NCBI RefSeq assembly: GCF_000701265.1
Contig: NZ_KL370759.1
Span: 477,755 to 541,754, forward strand
DNA from: Legionella wadsworthii DSM 21896 = ATCC 33877
GTDB taxonomy: Bacteria > Pseudomonadota > Gammaproteobacteria > Legionellales > Legionellaceae
Reading direction: 5' to 3'
DNA: 64,000 nucleotides
Within the stretch, counting starts at the first letter, position 1. Each line of letters opens with the position of its first letter. The notes under the pieces are model-generated. The model was not told the origin of the DNA. It did no database searches and saw only the letters and a program-made list of their open reading frames with translations. The position numbers and the translations under genes were made by a program. Of the stretch, positions 29,219 to 37,873 are shown in pieces.

Positions 29219-30382
29219 TTATTGTACTAAAGGAGTGTACATCTGATTCATTATTTTATTCTCTACTCTGTGAGGCATGTTTCGCACAAGAAAATCTCTA
29301 GTTGCTTGCTTGGGTCGTGATCTCAGATGACACAACTTTCCAAAATCCCAAGACTTTTTGACAATATAATTCACTTTTTTAATTCGAATTGCATTGTATT
29401 CAAATAATGCATTTTGATTTAGACCAAATCTTTTGAGTGTGGTTGCTAAAGCGAGAGCATCTTCTATGGCCTGAGCTGCACCTTGCCCCAGATTAGGTGT
29501 CATGGCATGGGCTGCATCTCCAAGCAAACAGATTCGATGATGATTCCATTGTTTCAATGGAACCAAATCTGTTAGATCGGTGTGAATGATACGCTCAGGA
29601 TGCATCGTTCGCATTAACTCAGATTGTTTTGGAAAGTGCTGATCAACGCACTTTGATAAAAATTGATATTTCTCCTTGGAAGAGAAGATACAGGATTGTT
29701 TCGCATCGAAGGTAAGATACCAATAGATTTCATTATTGCTGATAAATGAATATCCAAGTCTGCAACCTGGCGCCCAAATCTCATAAACCTCATCTTTTTT
29801 GAGTGCAGTTTCTTCATGGAGCGTGATAACCCCTCTAAAGCTGCTGCTTCCTGAATACCTTATTTGTGATTTCCCGAATATTAAATCTCTGACTAAGGAG
29901 TGTATTCCATCAGCACCGATGATAATTTTTGCTGTAATACGTTCTCCTCCATTTAGGGAAACAGTAACACTGGCATCTTGTTGTTGCACTTCAGCGATAT
30001 ACTGATTAAACAGAAGCGAATTTCTCTCGGTTTTTTGAAGGAGATAATTTAATAATCGAGCCCGATGGAGGGCTAAAATAGTAAATTTATATTCATTAAG
30101 ATAATTTTTTAGATTGGTTTGCCTTAACATTCCTGAAAAAGTAGACATCAAGTTAATCTGGTTGATATTGCATCCAAATGGAAAAAGATCGTGAATCAAC
30201 CCTAAGTGTTCATAGACTTGTAACGCATTGGGAGGAAGCCAGATACCTGCTCCGGCTTCACAAGGCTTGTCTTTACATTCCAGTATCAGTGTGGAGAAGC
30301 CTGCTTGGCGACAGGCTAATCCAGCTGTTAATCCACCAATTCCTCCCCCTATAATTAAAACATCGACCTGCGTTGAAGACAT
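29219..30382 (-). CDS. FAD-dependent monooxygenase
   Basis: A 387-residue group A flavoprotein hydroxylase. It begins with the Rossmann dinucleotide motif VLIIGGGIGGLTAGLA, has the second FAD/NADPH motif around IIGADGIHSLVRD, and the GDAAHAMTPNLGQGAAQAIE motif that contacts FAD ribose. Relatives include salicylate hydroxylase, zeaxanthin epoxidase and many tailoring enzymes of natural product pathways. The substrate cannot be read from the sequence. It follows the lysE-like gene on the same strand (gap about 107 bases), so it may act in the same pathway as the halogenase, though it could be independent. Confidence 0.87.
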   Translation of the reverse strand: MSSTQVDVLIIGGGIGGLTAGLACRQAGFSTLILECKDKPCEAGAGIWLPPNALQVYEHLGLIHDLFPFGCNINQINLMSTFSGMLRQTNLKNYLNEYKFTILALHRARLLNYLLQKTERNSLLFNQYIAEVQQQDASVTVSLNGGERITAKIIIGADGIHSLVRDLIFGKSQIRYSGSSSFRGVITLHEETALKKDEVYEIWAPGCRLGYSFISNNEIYWYLTFDAKQSCIFSSKEKYQFLSKCVDQHFPKQSELMRTMHPERIIHTDLTDLVPLKQWNHHRICLLGDAAHAMTPNLGQGAAQAIEDALALATTLKRFGLNQNALFEYNAIRIKKVNYIVKKSWDFGKLCHLRSRPKQATRDFLVRNMPHRVENKIMNQMYTPLVQ

Positions 30383-30489
30383 AATTTATACCTGTGATTT
30401 AAAATGACGTGCCATTCTTCTGGGTTGATTCGAGATAATGCACTTAATTAAGAATGAATATAGCAAATACTATTGCACGTAAAATAGCC

Positions 30490-31089
30490 TCATCGCATGA
30501 ACATAAAAACAATTCCGAAAACAATGAAGAAACAACTTATTATTTGTGATCCCCATTTTATCATTAGCGAGAGTTTCGTTGAATCATTTATAGAGGTGAT
30601 GAGTAAGTTCACCATCAAACTAAAAAAAATATTCGCTACACCGCCCAAAATGGCAAATAATAATCCCATATAAATGATATGTACGGTCGAGTATTGCGAA
30701 TTGCCATTTAAAAATTGAGGTAAAATAGTCATAAAAAAAAGAATAAGTTTCGGATTCAAGGCATTAATAAGTATTCCCTTAAAAAAAATGGAACCTTCAG
30801 GATTAGAAACACTAATTTTTTTAGGTTTAATTAATTGAGCGAAGCCCAGGTAAATGAGGAAACCGGCACTGATGTATTTAGAATAGGAATGGAAAGGAGA
30901 CCATTTTGCGATGAGACAGGTCAGTCCAGCAGTAGAGGCGGCGATATGAATGAGAGTCCCAAACTCAATACCAATAATCGAGAGCGCAATAGCACGGGAA
31001 TTACGATTCAAGGTTTGCTGGGCGACATAAAACATAGCGGGCCCAGGCATGATATTTAATAAAATTGCGCTCATTAAAAGATAAGTCAT
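30490..31089 (-). CDS. LysE/RhtB-family amino acid exporter
   Basis: A 199-residue membrane protein with six hydrophobic helices. The N-terminus LLMSAILLNIMPGPAMFYVA carries the family PGP motif, and FKGILINALNPKLILFFMT has the typical NPK segment of RhtB/LysE proteins. These proteins export amino acids such as lysine, threonine or homoserine lactone. It starts only 13 bases after the SHMT-like gene, so it is very likely in one operon with that gene and the halogenase, and the obvious inference is export of the modified amino acid or protection of the cell from it. Confidence 0.88.
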   Translation of the reverse strand: MTYLLMSAILLNIMPGPAMFYVAQQTLNRNSRAIALSIIGIEFGTLIHIAASTAGLTCLIAKWSPFHSYSKYISAGFLIYLGFAQLIKPKKISVSNPEGSIFFKGILINALNPKLILFFMTILPQFLNGNSQYSTVHIIYMGLLFAILGGVANIFFSLMVNLLITSINDSTKLSLMIKWGSQIISCFFIVFGIVFMFMR

Positions 31090-31102
31090 CCTATTTTTCC
31101 CT

Positions 31103-32410
31103 TTAGCAATAATGAATTTTTTGGAACTCTTGGCTTAAGATACTTGCTCCTTTGGCTATAGAGGATGCAGGTTCACTTGTTTCCAGTGCTCGATAGACAA
31201 GATGAACAATTTCTTGCATGTGCTTTTCTTTCATTCCCCGTCGCGTCATTTCGGTTGTGGCAATTCGTATTCCACGAAACCCTTCTTTATCCCCAGGTAA
31301 ATTGACGTGGTTCGTGATGATATGACAAGCCTCTAACCGATTAGCAGCAGCAAATCCTCCGCCATACTTTGTGGCATCAATGAGAATTTGATGGGTTTGG
31401 GTGTAATTTTTTTCTTGAGCAAAAACAGAAATTCCCAATGTATGTAACTGCATGGCTAAGGTTTTCGCGTTTCTTACCCCTTGTGCCATATATTCTTCGC
31501 CATATTGTTGAATCTCTAAAGAAGCTAATGTTAATGCCGCCACCCGGTTTAATTGGTAAGTGCCCACAAAATTAGGAAAAACAGTGTTGGTAATTGGTTG
31601 AACTAAATAGTCATCATTCCAAAGCAGTAATCCGCCTTGAGGACCACTAAATGTTTTACCAGTAGACCCACTTACTATAGTAGTTCCTTGTATGAAGGGA
31701 TTTGCAAAGCATTTACCCGCTATCAAACCTAATTCATGGGACGCATCATAAAAAACAGGGACTTTAAATTTTTGGCAAAGGGCAGAAATCGCTCTGATGG
31801 GTTGTTCCAACAAACAAATTGAGAACCCCAGGGAGATTAACTTGGGCTTGTAGCGGTCAAGCAAATACTCGAGTTGATGAAGATCTATGGTCAAGTTATC
31901 CCTCAGAAAAGGCATCGGCACAATGTTTAAATTCAATAATCCAGGCATGCTTTGTCTGCAATTACTCGAATCACCGCCATGCATAGGCATAACGGTGATT
32001 AATGTATCGTTGGGTTGAGTCAAAGTAGAATAAACAACCTGGCATGCTTGTGTTCCGCCCATTAAACGATGATCGCAATAATTGCATTCAAACAGATCAG
32101 TCAGCAAAACGTGGCACAAGGATTCAAACTGATCAATATATTGAGTTGCCATGAAATAGCGGTTTTTTTTACCTATATACCCACTTGCAGTACGCATGCT
32201 TAAATCATCTGCAAGTAAGGAACGGACAATTTGACTCATTGGGCTTTCAGCAGCAACAAGATTAATGCATTGTTTACGCCAAGAACCATTTTTTTTTATA
32301 AGATACATCAGCATATCCTGCATCTCGGCATAAGATTGACAATGCATGAATTCTCTTCGCGATCTATGCAATAAAGCAGAATCATCGATGGCCCAATCAG
32401 TTATGAACAT
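31103..32410 (-). CDS. SHMT-fold PLP enzyme (glycine hydroxymethyltransferase / transaldolase-like)
   Basis: About 435 residues with the serine hydroxymethyltransferase fold: INLVAAESPMS (SHMT has IELIASEN), LMGGTQACQVVYSTL, the Asp-His pair in VFYDASHELGL, the PLP lysine in SGSTGKTFSGPQGG, and the carboxylate Arg region GIRIATTEMTRRG. Two changes from true SHMT stand out: the residue before the PLP lysine is Gly instead of His, and the GYPGKRYYGG segment is replaced by GYIGKKNRYFMA. It is therefore probably a specialised aldolase or transaldolase rather than the housekeeping enzyme. The preferred ATG overlaps the halogenase stop by 14 bases; upstream in-frame ATGs would lengthen it by up to 15 residues. 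Confidence 0.82.
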   Translation of the reverse strand: MFITDWAIDDSALLHRSRREFMHCQSYAEMQDMLMYLIKKNGSWRKQCINLVAAESPMSQIVRSLLADDLSMRTASGYIGKKNRYFMATQYIDQFESLCHVLLTDLFECNYCDHRLMGGTQACQVVYSTLTQPNDTLITVMPMHGGDSSNCRQSMPGLLNLNIVPMPFLRDNLTIDLHQLEYLLDRYKPKLISLGFSICLLEQPIRAISALCQKFKVPVFYDASHELGLIAGKCFANPFIQGTTIVSGSTGKTFSGPQGGLLLWNDDYLVQPITNTVFPNFVGTYQLNRVAALTLASLEIQQYGEEYMAQGVRNAKTLAMQLHTLGISVFAQEKNYTQTHQILIDATKYGGGFAAANRLEACHIITNHVNLPGDKEGFRGIRIATTEMTRRGMKEKHMQEIVHLVYRALETSEPASSIAKGASILSQEFQKIHYC

Positions 32411-33161
32411 GCTGCGCCGCCTGTGCATTAATATTGTCCCACCAGCGGTCATCAACTGATAAAAAAGGATTGTTCTGATCGCGTACGCTCCCCCAGGTCA
32501 TATTGAGCATAATCCGTGTCGCATCATATCTTAAAGGTACTGTTCGGTGTAATGTCGTATCCGCTTTTAATAAGTACACATCACCAGGGATAAATGAATA
32601 AGTATGAATGGGGTTATCACAAAAATATTGATATAAGTCAGGGGAGTCTTTATCCCAACTCGTATGAGGGACACACTGCAACATGCCACCACAATCTACA
32701 GGGGGCATTTCCACGATCCAAATTAATGCAAAACTGTAATCCCCCCAATGCCACCCATGAGTATCTCCACTGAACTCTTGCTTGGTAATGACAAATTTTT
32801 CATCTTCTTTGACTTGAGTTAACAGTTTTTCTTGAGTTATCTGTTGTAAAAATTGCAGTAAGGAATCTGATTGTCTCACTTCGCGAATGATTCTGCTGTA
32901 TTCTTCGATTAATTCGCTTCGGACAACACTTAAATAGCGGGGCGTATTGTCCGTTGTTTTTAAAAGAAGATCACGCCGCTCGGCATATTGTTCCAGTAAA
33001 TCATAAATTTCTTGATGAAGCCTTTGCTTTAAGTTTTGACTAACGATTTCCGGAATTTTTACAATGCCTTGACGTGAGAAATCCTCCCGTAACTTTCTGA
33101 TTTTTTTGGATGTAAATACAGCATGACAATGAGAGAAAATAATCTCGTTTAATGGATTCAT
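32397..33161 (-). CDS. BesD/HalD-type Fe(II)/2-oxoglutarate free amino acid halogenase
   Basis: A 254-residue Fe/2OG enzyme. The iron site reads THGWHWGDYSFALIW: the first ligand is H138 and position +2, where hydroxylases have Asp or Glu, is G140, the mark of radical halogenases because chloride takes that place. The second His ligand is H205 in TTLHRTVPL. The residues I recall for lysine halogenase BesD (R74, E120, H134, H137, G139, D140, H204, N219, T221, W239) all appear here at one constant shift: R75, E121, H135, H138, G140, D141, H205, N220, T222, W240. The expected reaction is chlorination of an unactivated C-H of a free amino acid, most likely lysine or a similar one. AAGGA lies 6 bases before the ATG. 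First gene of the operon; divergent LysR regulator upstream. Confidence 0.88.
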   Translation of the reverse strand: MNPLNEIIFSHCHAVFTSKKIRKLREDFSRQGIVKIPEIVSQNLKQRLHQEIYDLLEQYAERRDLLLKTTDNTPRYLSVVRSELIEEYSRIIREVRQSDSLLQFLQQITQEKLLTQVKEDEKFVITKQEFSGDTHGWHWGDYSFALIWIVEMPPVDCGGMLQCVPHTSWDKDSPDLYQYFCDNPIHTYSFIPGDVYLLKADTTLHRTVPLRYDATRIMLNMTWGSVRDQNNPFLSVDDRWWDNINAQAAQHVHN

Positions 33162-33227
33162 GATAAGTCCTTTTAGTGATGAATTTCAGAAAATATTCTT
33201 CCACTGTTGGCTATAGCAATCAATCCG

Positions 33228-33242
33228 ATATTTTCGTAATAT
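33228..33242. promoter_or_regulatory. Possible LysR-type binding site between halogenase and regulator genes
   Basis: ATATT-N5-AATAT inverted repeat (ATATTTTCGTAATAT) that contains the T-N11-A core of LysR-type operators. It lies in the 101-base divergent intergenic region, a usual place for such sites. Confidence 0.4.
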
Positions 33243-33262
33243 ATTTTTTCAAAAATGAAACA

Positions 33263-34156
33263 ATGGATTGCTGTGTGTTGTCAGATATAGAAGTTTTTCT
33301 GCAAGTGGTAAATTGTAATAGTTTTTACAAAGCTGCATCTGTATTAAAAATTTCTCCTGCATCGGTTACTCGAAAAGTGGCTCAACTTGAAGAAAAACTT
33401 GGGGTGACGTTATTGAAGCGAAATACGCGTCGATTCGTCCTGACGAAATATGGAGAGTACTGTTACCAGCATTGTCAAAATATTCCTACGATTCTTGCGG
33501 ACTTAAGAAGCGGTATCGCAAACAATATAAAAGAGCCAGCAGGCATCCTCAATTTATCCGTTTCTGTTTATTCTGGATATTTTGAATTGATGCCATTAAT
33601 TGCCGATTTTTTGTTGGAATATCCGCAAATTAAAATTCAATTTGTAAAAAGTAATATTTTCCCTGATTTGATAGATGATTCGTATGATATTTACTTTCGC
33701 TACAAGGAAATAAATACACGAACGTTACAATCAAAAAAATTAATCGAACACCAGATGGTATGTTGCGCTACCACAGAATATTTAAAACGTCATGGCATAC
33801 CTGAAAAACCGGAGGATTTGGTTCGGCATAACTGTATTATCCATCAAATTAATTTATATGAAGGAGATGTTTGGTTTTTTAAAAATCACGAGGAAAATTG
33901 TTCTGTTTCTGTAAATGGAAACTTACGTCTTAATAATTCTGCCTTGGTTTTGGAAGCAGTTTTACAGGGTATAGGTATCGCCTTTTTGCCTCATTACTTC
34001 TTTCAAAAATCTATTGAAAGCGGTCATTTAAAAGAAGTTTTGATGAGGTTTAGGCCACCACCTATGCCAGTTTGGCTAGTCCATCCAAGAACAAAATACA
34101 TGCTGCGGAAACACCGCCTATTTGTTGACTATATTGTCGATGCGTATCTTAATTAG
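33263..34156 (+). CDS. LysR-family transcriptional regulator
   Basis: About 297 residues. The N-terminal winged helix-turn-helix reads LSDIEVFLQVVNCNSFYKAA then LKISPASVTRKVAQLEEKLG and LLKRNTRRFVLT; the rest is a substrate-binding-like effector domain with LNLSVSVYSGYFELMPLIAD. It is closest in style to the group with AFxxV motifs used for local control of a divergent operon. The frame is open 29 codons upstream of the chosen ATG, but that part is not LysR-like and would leave almost no promoter space. The likely target is the halogenase operon and the effector may be an amino acid; both are inferred from position. Confidence 0.87.
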   Translation: MDCCVLSDIEVFLQVVNCNSFYKAASVLKISPASVTRKVAQLEEKLGVTLLKRNTRRFVLTKYGEYCYQHCQNIPTILADLRSGIANNIKEPAGILNLSVSVYSGYFELMPLIADFLLEYPQIKIQFVKSNIFPDLIDDSYDIYFRYKEINTRTLQSKKLIEHQMVCCATTEYLKRHGIPEKPEDLVRHNCIIHQINLYEGDVWFFKNHEENCSVSVNGNLRLNNSALVLEAVLQGIGIAFLPHYFFQKSIESGHLKEVLMRFRPPPMPVWLVHPRTKYMLRKHRLFVDYIVDAYLN

Positions 34157-34213
34157 TCCACGAATCACAGTAAAACTCTATGGCGCAAAGTATTTGATTG
34201 ATTCGCAATATTT

Positions 34214-35680
34214 TTACCGCAGATCTATATATGGAATTTTACGACCTTTCATATCGCCAAGGACAATGGTGGCAGGCTTTGCATCGGTTTGTATATTGGT
34301 ACCGTCCATTCCGAGAAAATCATCATAAGAAAATGCATAAGAATTTAGATAACTGTCTTGTGGATGATCGATATTTTTATCGAAGCTTAAGGCATGCATT
34401 GCTTCAGAGTATACATTCAGACAAGGCGCATCATGCTGTTTGCCACATTGGTTCCAAGTATAATCCACTGAATTGATCCCATTATTGAAAAAGTATTTCA
34501 AAAGTTTTTGCATTTGTTCTTTATTTTTGAAAACAGGATTGCCTTGGTGATCAAAAAAATCCATTCCCACGAAGGCTGATTCTTGCCGCATCAACATTCC
34601 GGAAATAATAGCCGATGTCAAATCACGGGCAATTGTGGCATCCACAGCATTTTTATTATAAAAGGGGGCTTGTGCTCCCATAAAAATTGAATTGCTGGCT
34701 TGTGGAACGCTTAGATCATAAGAGAGAGTTTTTGGATTGGAAGTTCCATTCTGAGTGAAAATGAGTTTTTTTGTATTGGGTTCAAAAGCTCCTGACCAGA
34801 TACCCTGGTTTAATTCTTTCAAATCAATTTTAATGGATCGGTTGAGAGAAGAAGAGTAATATCGGCTCAACTCATGAATATAATTATTGAAATAACCCTG
34901 AAACCGATTGCCACTTCTTCCAGGGGCATCAATTCTCATTAAGAAATGTTCAGAATTATATACAATGAGGCTAGACCATTCGGAACTATTCCATCGTTGC
35001 GAACACTCAAGAGAGTTTGTGGATTCGCCCGTAGCACCACACACAATTGTTTTCATATTGTGAATGATCCCATTTAATCCACCAAAATGCCCATACTCGT
35101 GTCCCGCTTGTTGGATGGTATAGGGAATTGCAATAAAATCTACGCCTGTTGGGTTGATAACTGTTTCACCACTTGAACTGTAATTAAATTCTACTTTATC
35201 AAAAAGAGTTCCATGAGTAGTCGTCTGCGGATTGTTGACGTCAGGTTGTTTCGGAGTGAGGGTTTCTTTGTCTGTGGGCATATCCAACGGGTTAGCGAAG
35301 GAAATATAAATTCTTCCGGATGTCAGATGAGGTATGCAAGCTTGAGCCATCCCTCCTGAACCGGGTATTAATTCAGATAAAGAGATACCATAATCTTTAC
35401 CATTTATATTCGCATTGTTGATGTCTACAAGAGTTCCAACATGATTTCCATCATTCATCCGAACATAAGCATGTTTTTTTGTTTTGGGATCAATTCCCAA
35501 CACAACGATATAAGTATTTTGGTTATCAATGCGACTATTATTGGTTTTTGATAGATCAAAACGAACCAACATGCCACCACCGTCACATTGATTTTTTGCA
35601 AAAGCAATCTCATCTGTAGCGAACAAGATAATCACACTGAATATTAAAATGTTGAATTGGTTCATTTTATAAATTTTCAT
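34214..35680 (-). CDS. Secreted thaumatin-like/GH64 beta-1,3-glucanase-related protein
   Basis: A 488-residue protein with a signal peptide (IFSVIILFATDEIAFA). The mature part has stretches I associate with glycoside hydrolase family 64: ISFANPLDMPTDKE, GVDFIAIPYTI, and near the end VYSEAMHALSFDKN with SYAFSYDDFLGMDG. Family 64 enzymes cut beta-1,3-glucan, the wall polymer of fungi and some protists. The assignment is by eye and the catalytic pair was not verified. AGAGG lies 7 bases before the ATG. It converges with the LysR gene and is followed upstream by a patatin gene on the same strand, suggesting a block of secreted or host-directed enzymes. Confidence 0.6.
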   Translation of the reverse strand: MKIYKMNQFNILIFSVIILFATDEIAFAKNQCDGGGMLVRFDLSKTNNSRIDNQNTYIVVLGIDPKTKKHAYVRMNDGNHVGTLVDINNANINGKDYGISLSELIPGSGGMAQACIPHLTSGRIYISFANPLDMPTDKETLTPKQPDVNNPQTTTHGTLFDKVEFNYSSSGETVINPTGVDFIAIPYTIQQAGHEYGHFGGLNGIIHNMKTIVCGATGESTNSLECSQRWNSSEWSSLIVYNSEHFLMRIDAPGRSGNRFQGYFNNYIHELSRYYSSSLNRSIKIDLKELNQGIWSGAFEPNTKKLIFTQNGTSNPKTLSYDLSVPQASNSIFMGAQAPFYNKNAVDATIARDLTSAIISGMLMRQESAFVGMDFFDHQGNPVFKNKEQMQKLLKYFFNNGINSVDYTWNQCGKQHDAPCLNVYSEAMHALSFDKNIDHPQDSYLNSYAFSYDDFLGMDGTNIQTDAKPATIVLGDMKGRKIPYIDLR

Positions 35681-35859
35681 TAAATAACCTCTTTAGAGTG
35701 AATTATTAGTTTTTAAAATAAATACTCTGGGATGGATGTTGATGACAAAATAAACATAATGACTATATTGGATCCTGAGTATACAGTTTTGAGACTCCAT
35801 TTACTAGGAGCTAGATGCTTCATCCTAAATAAGAAAATGAAAATATTTTTAATTTCTGC

Positions 35860-36870
35860 TTATAAATGATGGTGTTTCAAGGCTTTAGCTGCATCTCGAT
35901 ATCCCGCAGCTATTCTTTTTTTGATTGTATTGGATGAAAAATCGAATGGCCCATTGAGATCTTCTGGTCTTCTATTTTCAATATAAAGGATATTTTGAAT
36001 GTATTTGTAATTTATCAGCCGTTGATATCCAGGAAGTTTCTTAATAGAGCTATGACTTGGAATAATTTTATCAATTTCATAAATGACTTCAATAAATTCA
36101 TTTATCTTTTCAGTTAATTCTTTGTTAAAACTAATCTTGTTGGCGTATTGAATTTCAAGCATTCTGTCAAAGACAGTAACCATGTTCGTCGGTATTTTGC
36201 CTTGGCTGGAAAAAAGATTGATGACAATAATTTGTTTTTCAACTTCTGGGTTCGGATCAAGGCATTCTATAACGGGGGAGAGTGGGGTATTTTCAAATAA
36301 ACCACCATCCCAGTAATAAGCTTTTTTTATTCTGGTCATAGGAAAACCAGGTGGTAAACTTCCGCTTGCCAGAACATGCATGGGTGTAATTTCAACCCGA
36401 TTAGCCCCCTTATTGGTAAATGTTTGCACTTCGCCTGTTTCAATATCGGTAGCAGTGAGAATCAAACGGGTGGGAGAATTATTGATCTTTTTAAAATCAA
36501 TGTACTTGTTTAATAGTTGATGTAAAGGCTGAGTTAAATAAAAACTAGTCCAATGATCAAAATTCCAATAATCAAAACGGGGGTAAAAAAACGATGGATT
36601 ACCTAATAACGCTAAGTAAGAGGATAATTTATCTTCAAAAAAGGGTAATGAAAAAAGAGTAAACTCTTCCCACATGGATTCTAGAGTCTCTATAGGATTT
36701 TCTTTAGCGCCTACAAGGGCAACTGCATTAATGGCACCGATAGAGACTCCCGAAACAATATCGGGTGAGAATTCAGAATGCTCATAAAGACGTTTCAAAG
36801 CTCCGAATTCGTAAGCGCCCAGCGCTCCGCCTCCTTGTAACACTATCCCTGTCTGTTTCATGTTCATCAA
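35860..36870 (-). CDS. Patatin-like phospholipase
   Basis: A 336-residue patatin-domain protein with all key elements: the oxyanion loop GIVLQGGGALGAYEFGAL, the nucleophile elbow GVSIGAINAVAL (GXSXG), and the catalytic Asp in YYWDGGLFENTPL (DGG). The C-terminal 100 residues are specific and end with a helical tail (AGYRDAAKALKHHHL). No signal peptide is visible, so it acts in the cytosol or is translocated. Legionella encodes several patatin-like phospholipases, some of which are Dot/Icm effectors such as VipD; this one is shorter than VipD and cannot be assigned to that group from sequence alone. Confidence 0.9.
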   Translation of the reverse strand: MMNMKQTGIVLQGGGALGAYEFGALKRLYEHSEFSPDIVSGVSIGAINAVALVGAKENPIETLESMWEEFTLFSLPFFEDKLSSYLALLGNPSFFYPRFDYWNFDHWTSFYLTQPLHQLLNKYIDFKKINNSPTRLILTATDIETGEVQTFTNKGANRVEITPMHVLASGSLPPGFPMTRIKKAYYWDGGLFENTPLSPVIECLDPNPEVEKQIIVINLFSSQGKIPTNMVTVFDRMLEIQYANKISFNKELTEKINEFIEVIYEIDKIIPSHSSIKKLPGYQRLINYKYIQNILYIENRRPEDLNGPFDFSSNTIKKRIAAGYRDAAKALKHHHL

Positions 36871-36997
36871 ATTTTGGAGGTATTCACCTAAGTATAGATT
36901 ATTTTTATCTTCAAATTTTTATTATAAAGAAAGGCACAGCTTTTAAATTGTTACCACCTTAAGTTTGAAACATAATTCATGAAAGGATGCCATGGAT

Positions 36998-37873
36998 TTA
37001 GGGTGACTTGTAAATTTTTATAGCTAGAGTACTTTCTGGATAATCATTTTTCTTACGCATGTCATCTAAACTGCTAAAGAAATTAAAGGTCCAGTTGCCG
37101 TCCTGATAACTTGATGTATATAGTCCAGAAGTTGTTCCTGCATCTCTTCCAATAAAACCTTTTTCCAAATTAGAATTAACAACATTAACCATAGCATGAA
37201 TAGGATCTGATGCATCCTTCTTAACCAAGCATACGCCCTGGTTTAACTCGATTTCCTCGAAATTACAGCTTAAAATTTGATATTTTTCTTTGCTGGATAA
37301 GGCTCGTATGAGTAATTTAATATCTGCTATCTGGGTACTGGCAGAAATTTCAAAAGTTTTTTTATCCTTATTATGAGTAATATGGATATTTTTTTTATTC
37401 AATGTGTCATCATAATGATGAATTAATTTTAAAATTGCATTTCTTTCACTGCGAATACTATATTTTTTACTGTTGCATACTAAAGATATTAAATATCTTA
37501 CATCTTTTTTCGTTTCAGGCATCGATTCTGATTCAAAAGGGGTCACTTTATCTTGCATGGCTATAACATGCTCTGTTGAAGCCAAACAAGAAATGGGTAA
37601 GGCTGGAGCCTGGGGTGCTCGTGATATTAAAAAATGGCTGTTATTCACTTTTTGTTTTTTTACCATAGAACTATTTATTTCAACTTGTTTTGCCTTAAAT
37701 AGATAGGAGGAATATCCTGATTCACGTGTAGTACGTGACGGTGGATTGTCATGCCTTTTCATAAAGGCATCGATTTTCCTTTGCTCCCGCTTATTCTTTA
37801 CGGGAAGAACTTTCTTGCCGACTTCTTTATAGTAATGCTGTTCCAATTTGACTGATTCATGCTTTCTTTTCAT
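36998..37873 (-). CDS. Unknown soluble protein, candidate Dot/Icm effector
   Basis: I do not recognise this 291-residue protein. It has a very basic N-terminal 80 residues (MKRKHESVKLEQHYYKEVGK, then KNKREQRKIDAFMKRHDNPP), a Lys/Ser-rich middle, and a C-terminal half that looks like a folded alpha/beta domain (AILKLIHHYDDTLNKK, IKLLIRALSSKEKYQIL). There is no signal peptide or membrane helix. The C-terminus is polar with charged residues (DDMRKKNDYPESTLAIKIYK). Its isolation, AT-rich neighbourhood and lack of homology by eye fit a species-specific effector, but this is only inference. Confidence 0.55.
   Translation of the reverse strand: MKRKHESVKLEQHYYKEVGKKVLPVKNKREQRKIDAFMKRHDNPPSRTTRESGYSSYLFKAKQVEINSSMVKKQKVNNSHFLISRAPQAPALPISCLASTEHVIAMQDKVTPFESESMPETKKDVRYLISLVCNSKKYSIRSERNAILKLIHHYDDTLNKKNIHITHNKDKKTFEISASTQIADIKLLIRALSSKEKYQILSCNFEEIELNQGVCLVKKDASDPIHAMVNVVNSNLEKGFIGRDAGTTSGLYTSSYQDGNWTFNFFSSLDDMRKKNDYPESTLAIKIYKSP

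Noticed and set aside
31103..32410. Housekeeping glyA (serine hydroxymethyltransferase)
   Set aside because: The changed residue before the PLP lysine, the altered glycine loop and the operon with a halogenase argue for a specialised enzyme.
32397..33161. Phytanoyl-CoA or ectoine hydroxylase type Fe/2OG enzyme
   Set aside because: Those enzymes keep HXD/E; this one has HWG, and the spacing of all binding residues matches BesD.
34122..34476. Short plus-strand frames after the LysR gene
   Set aside because: They run antisense through the end of the GH64-like gene, which has coherent protein sequence to its stop.
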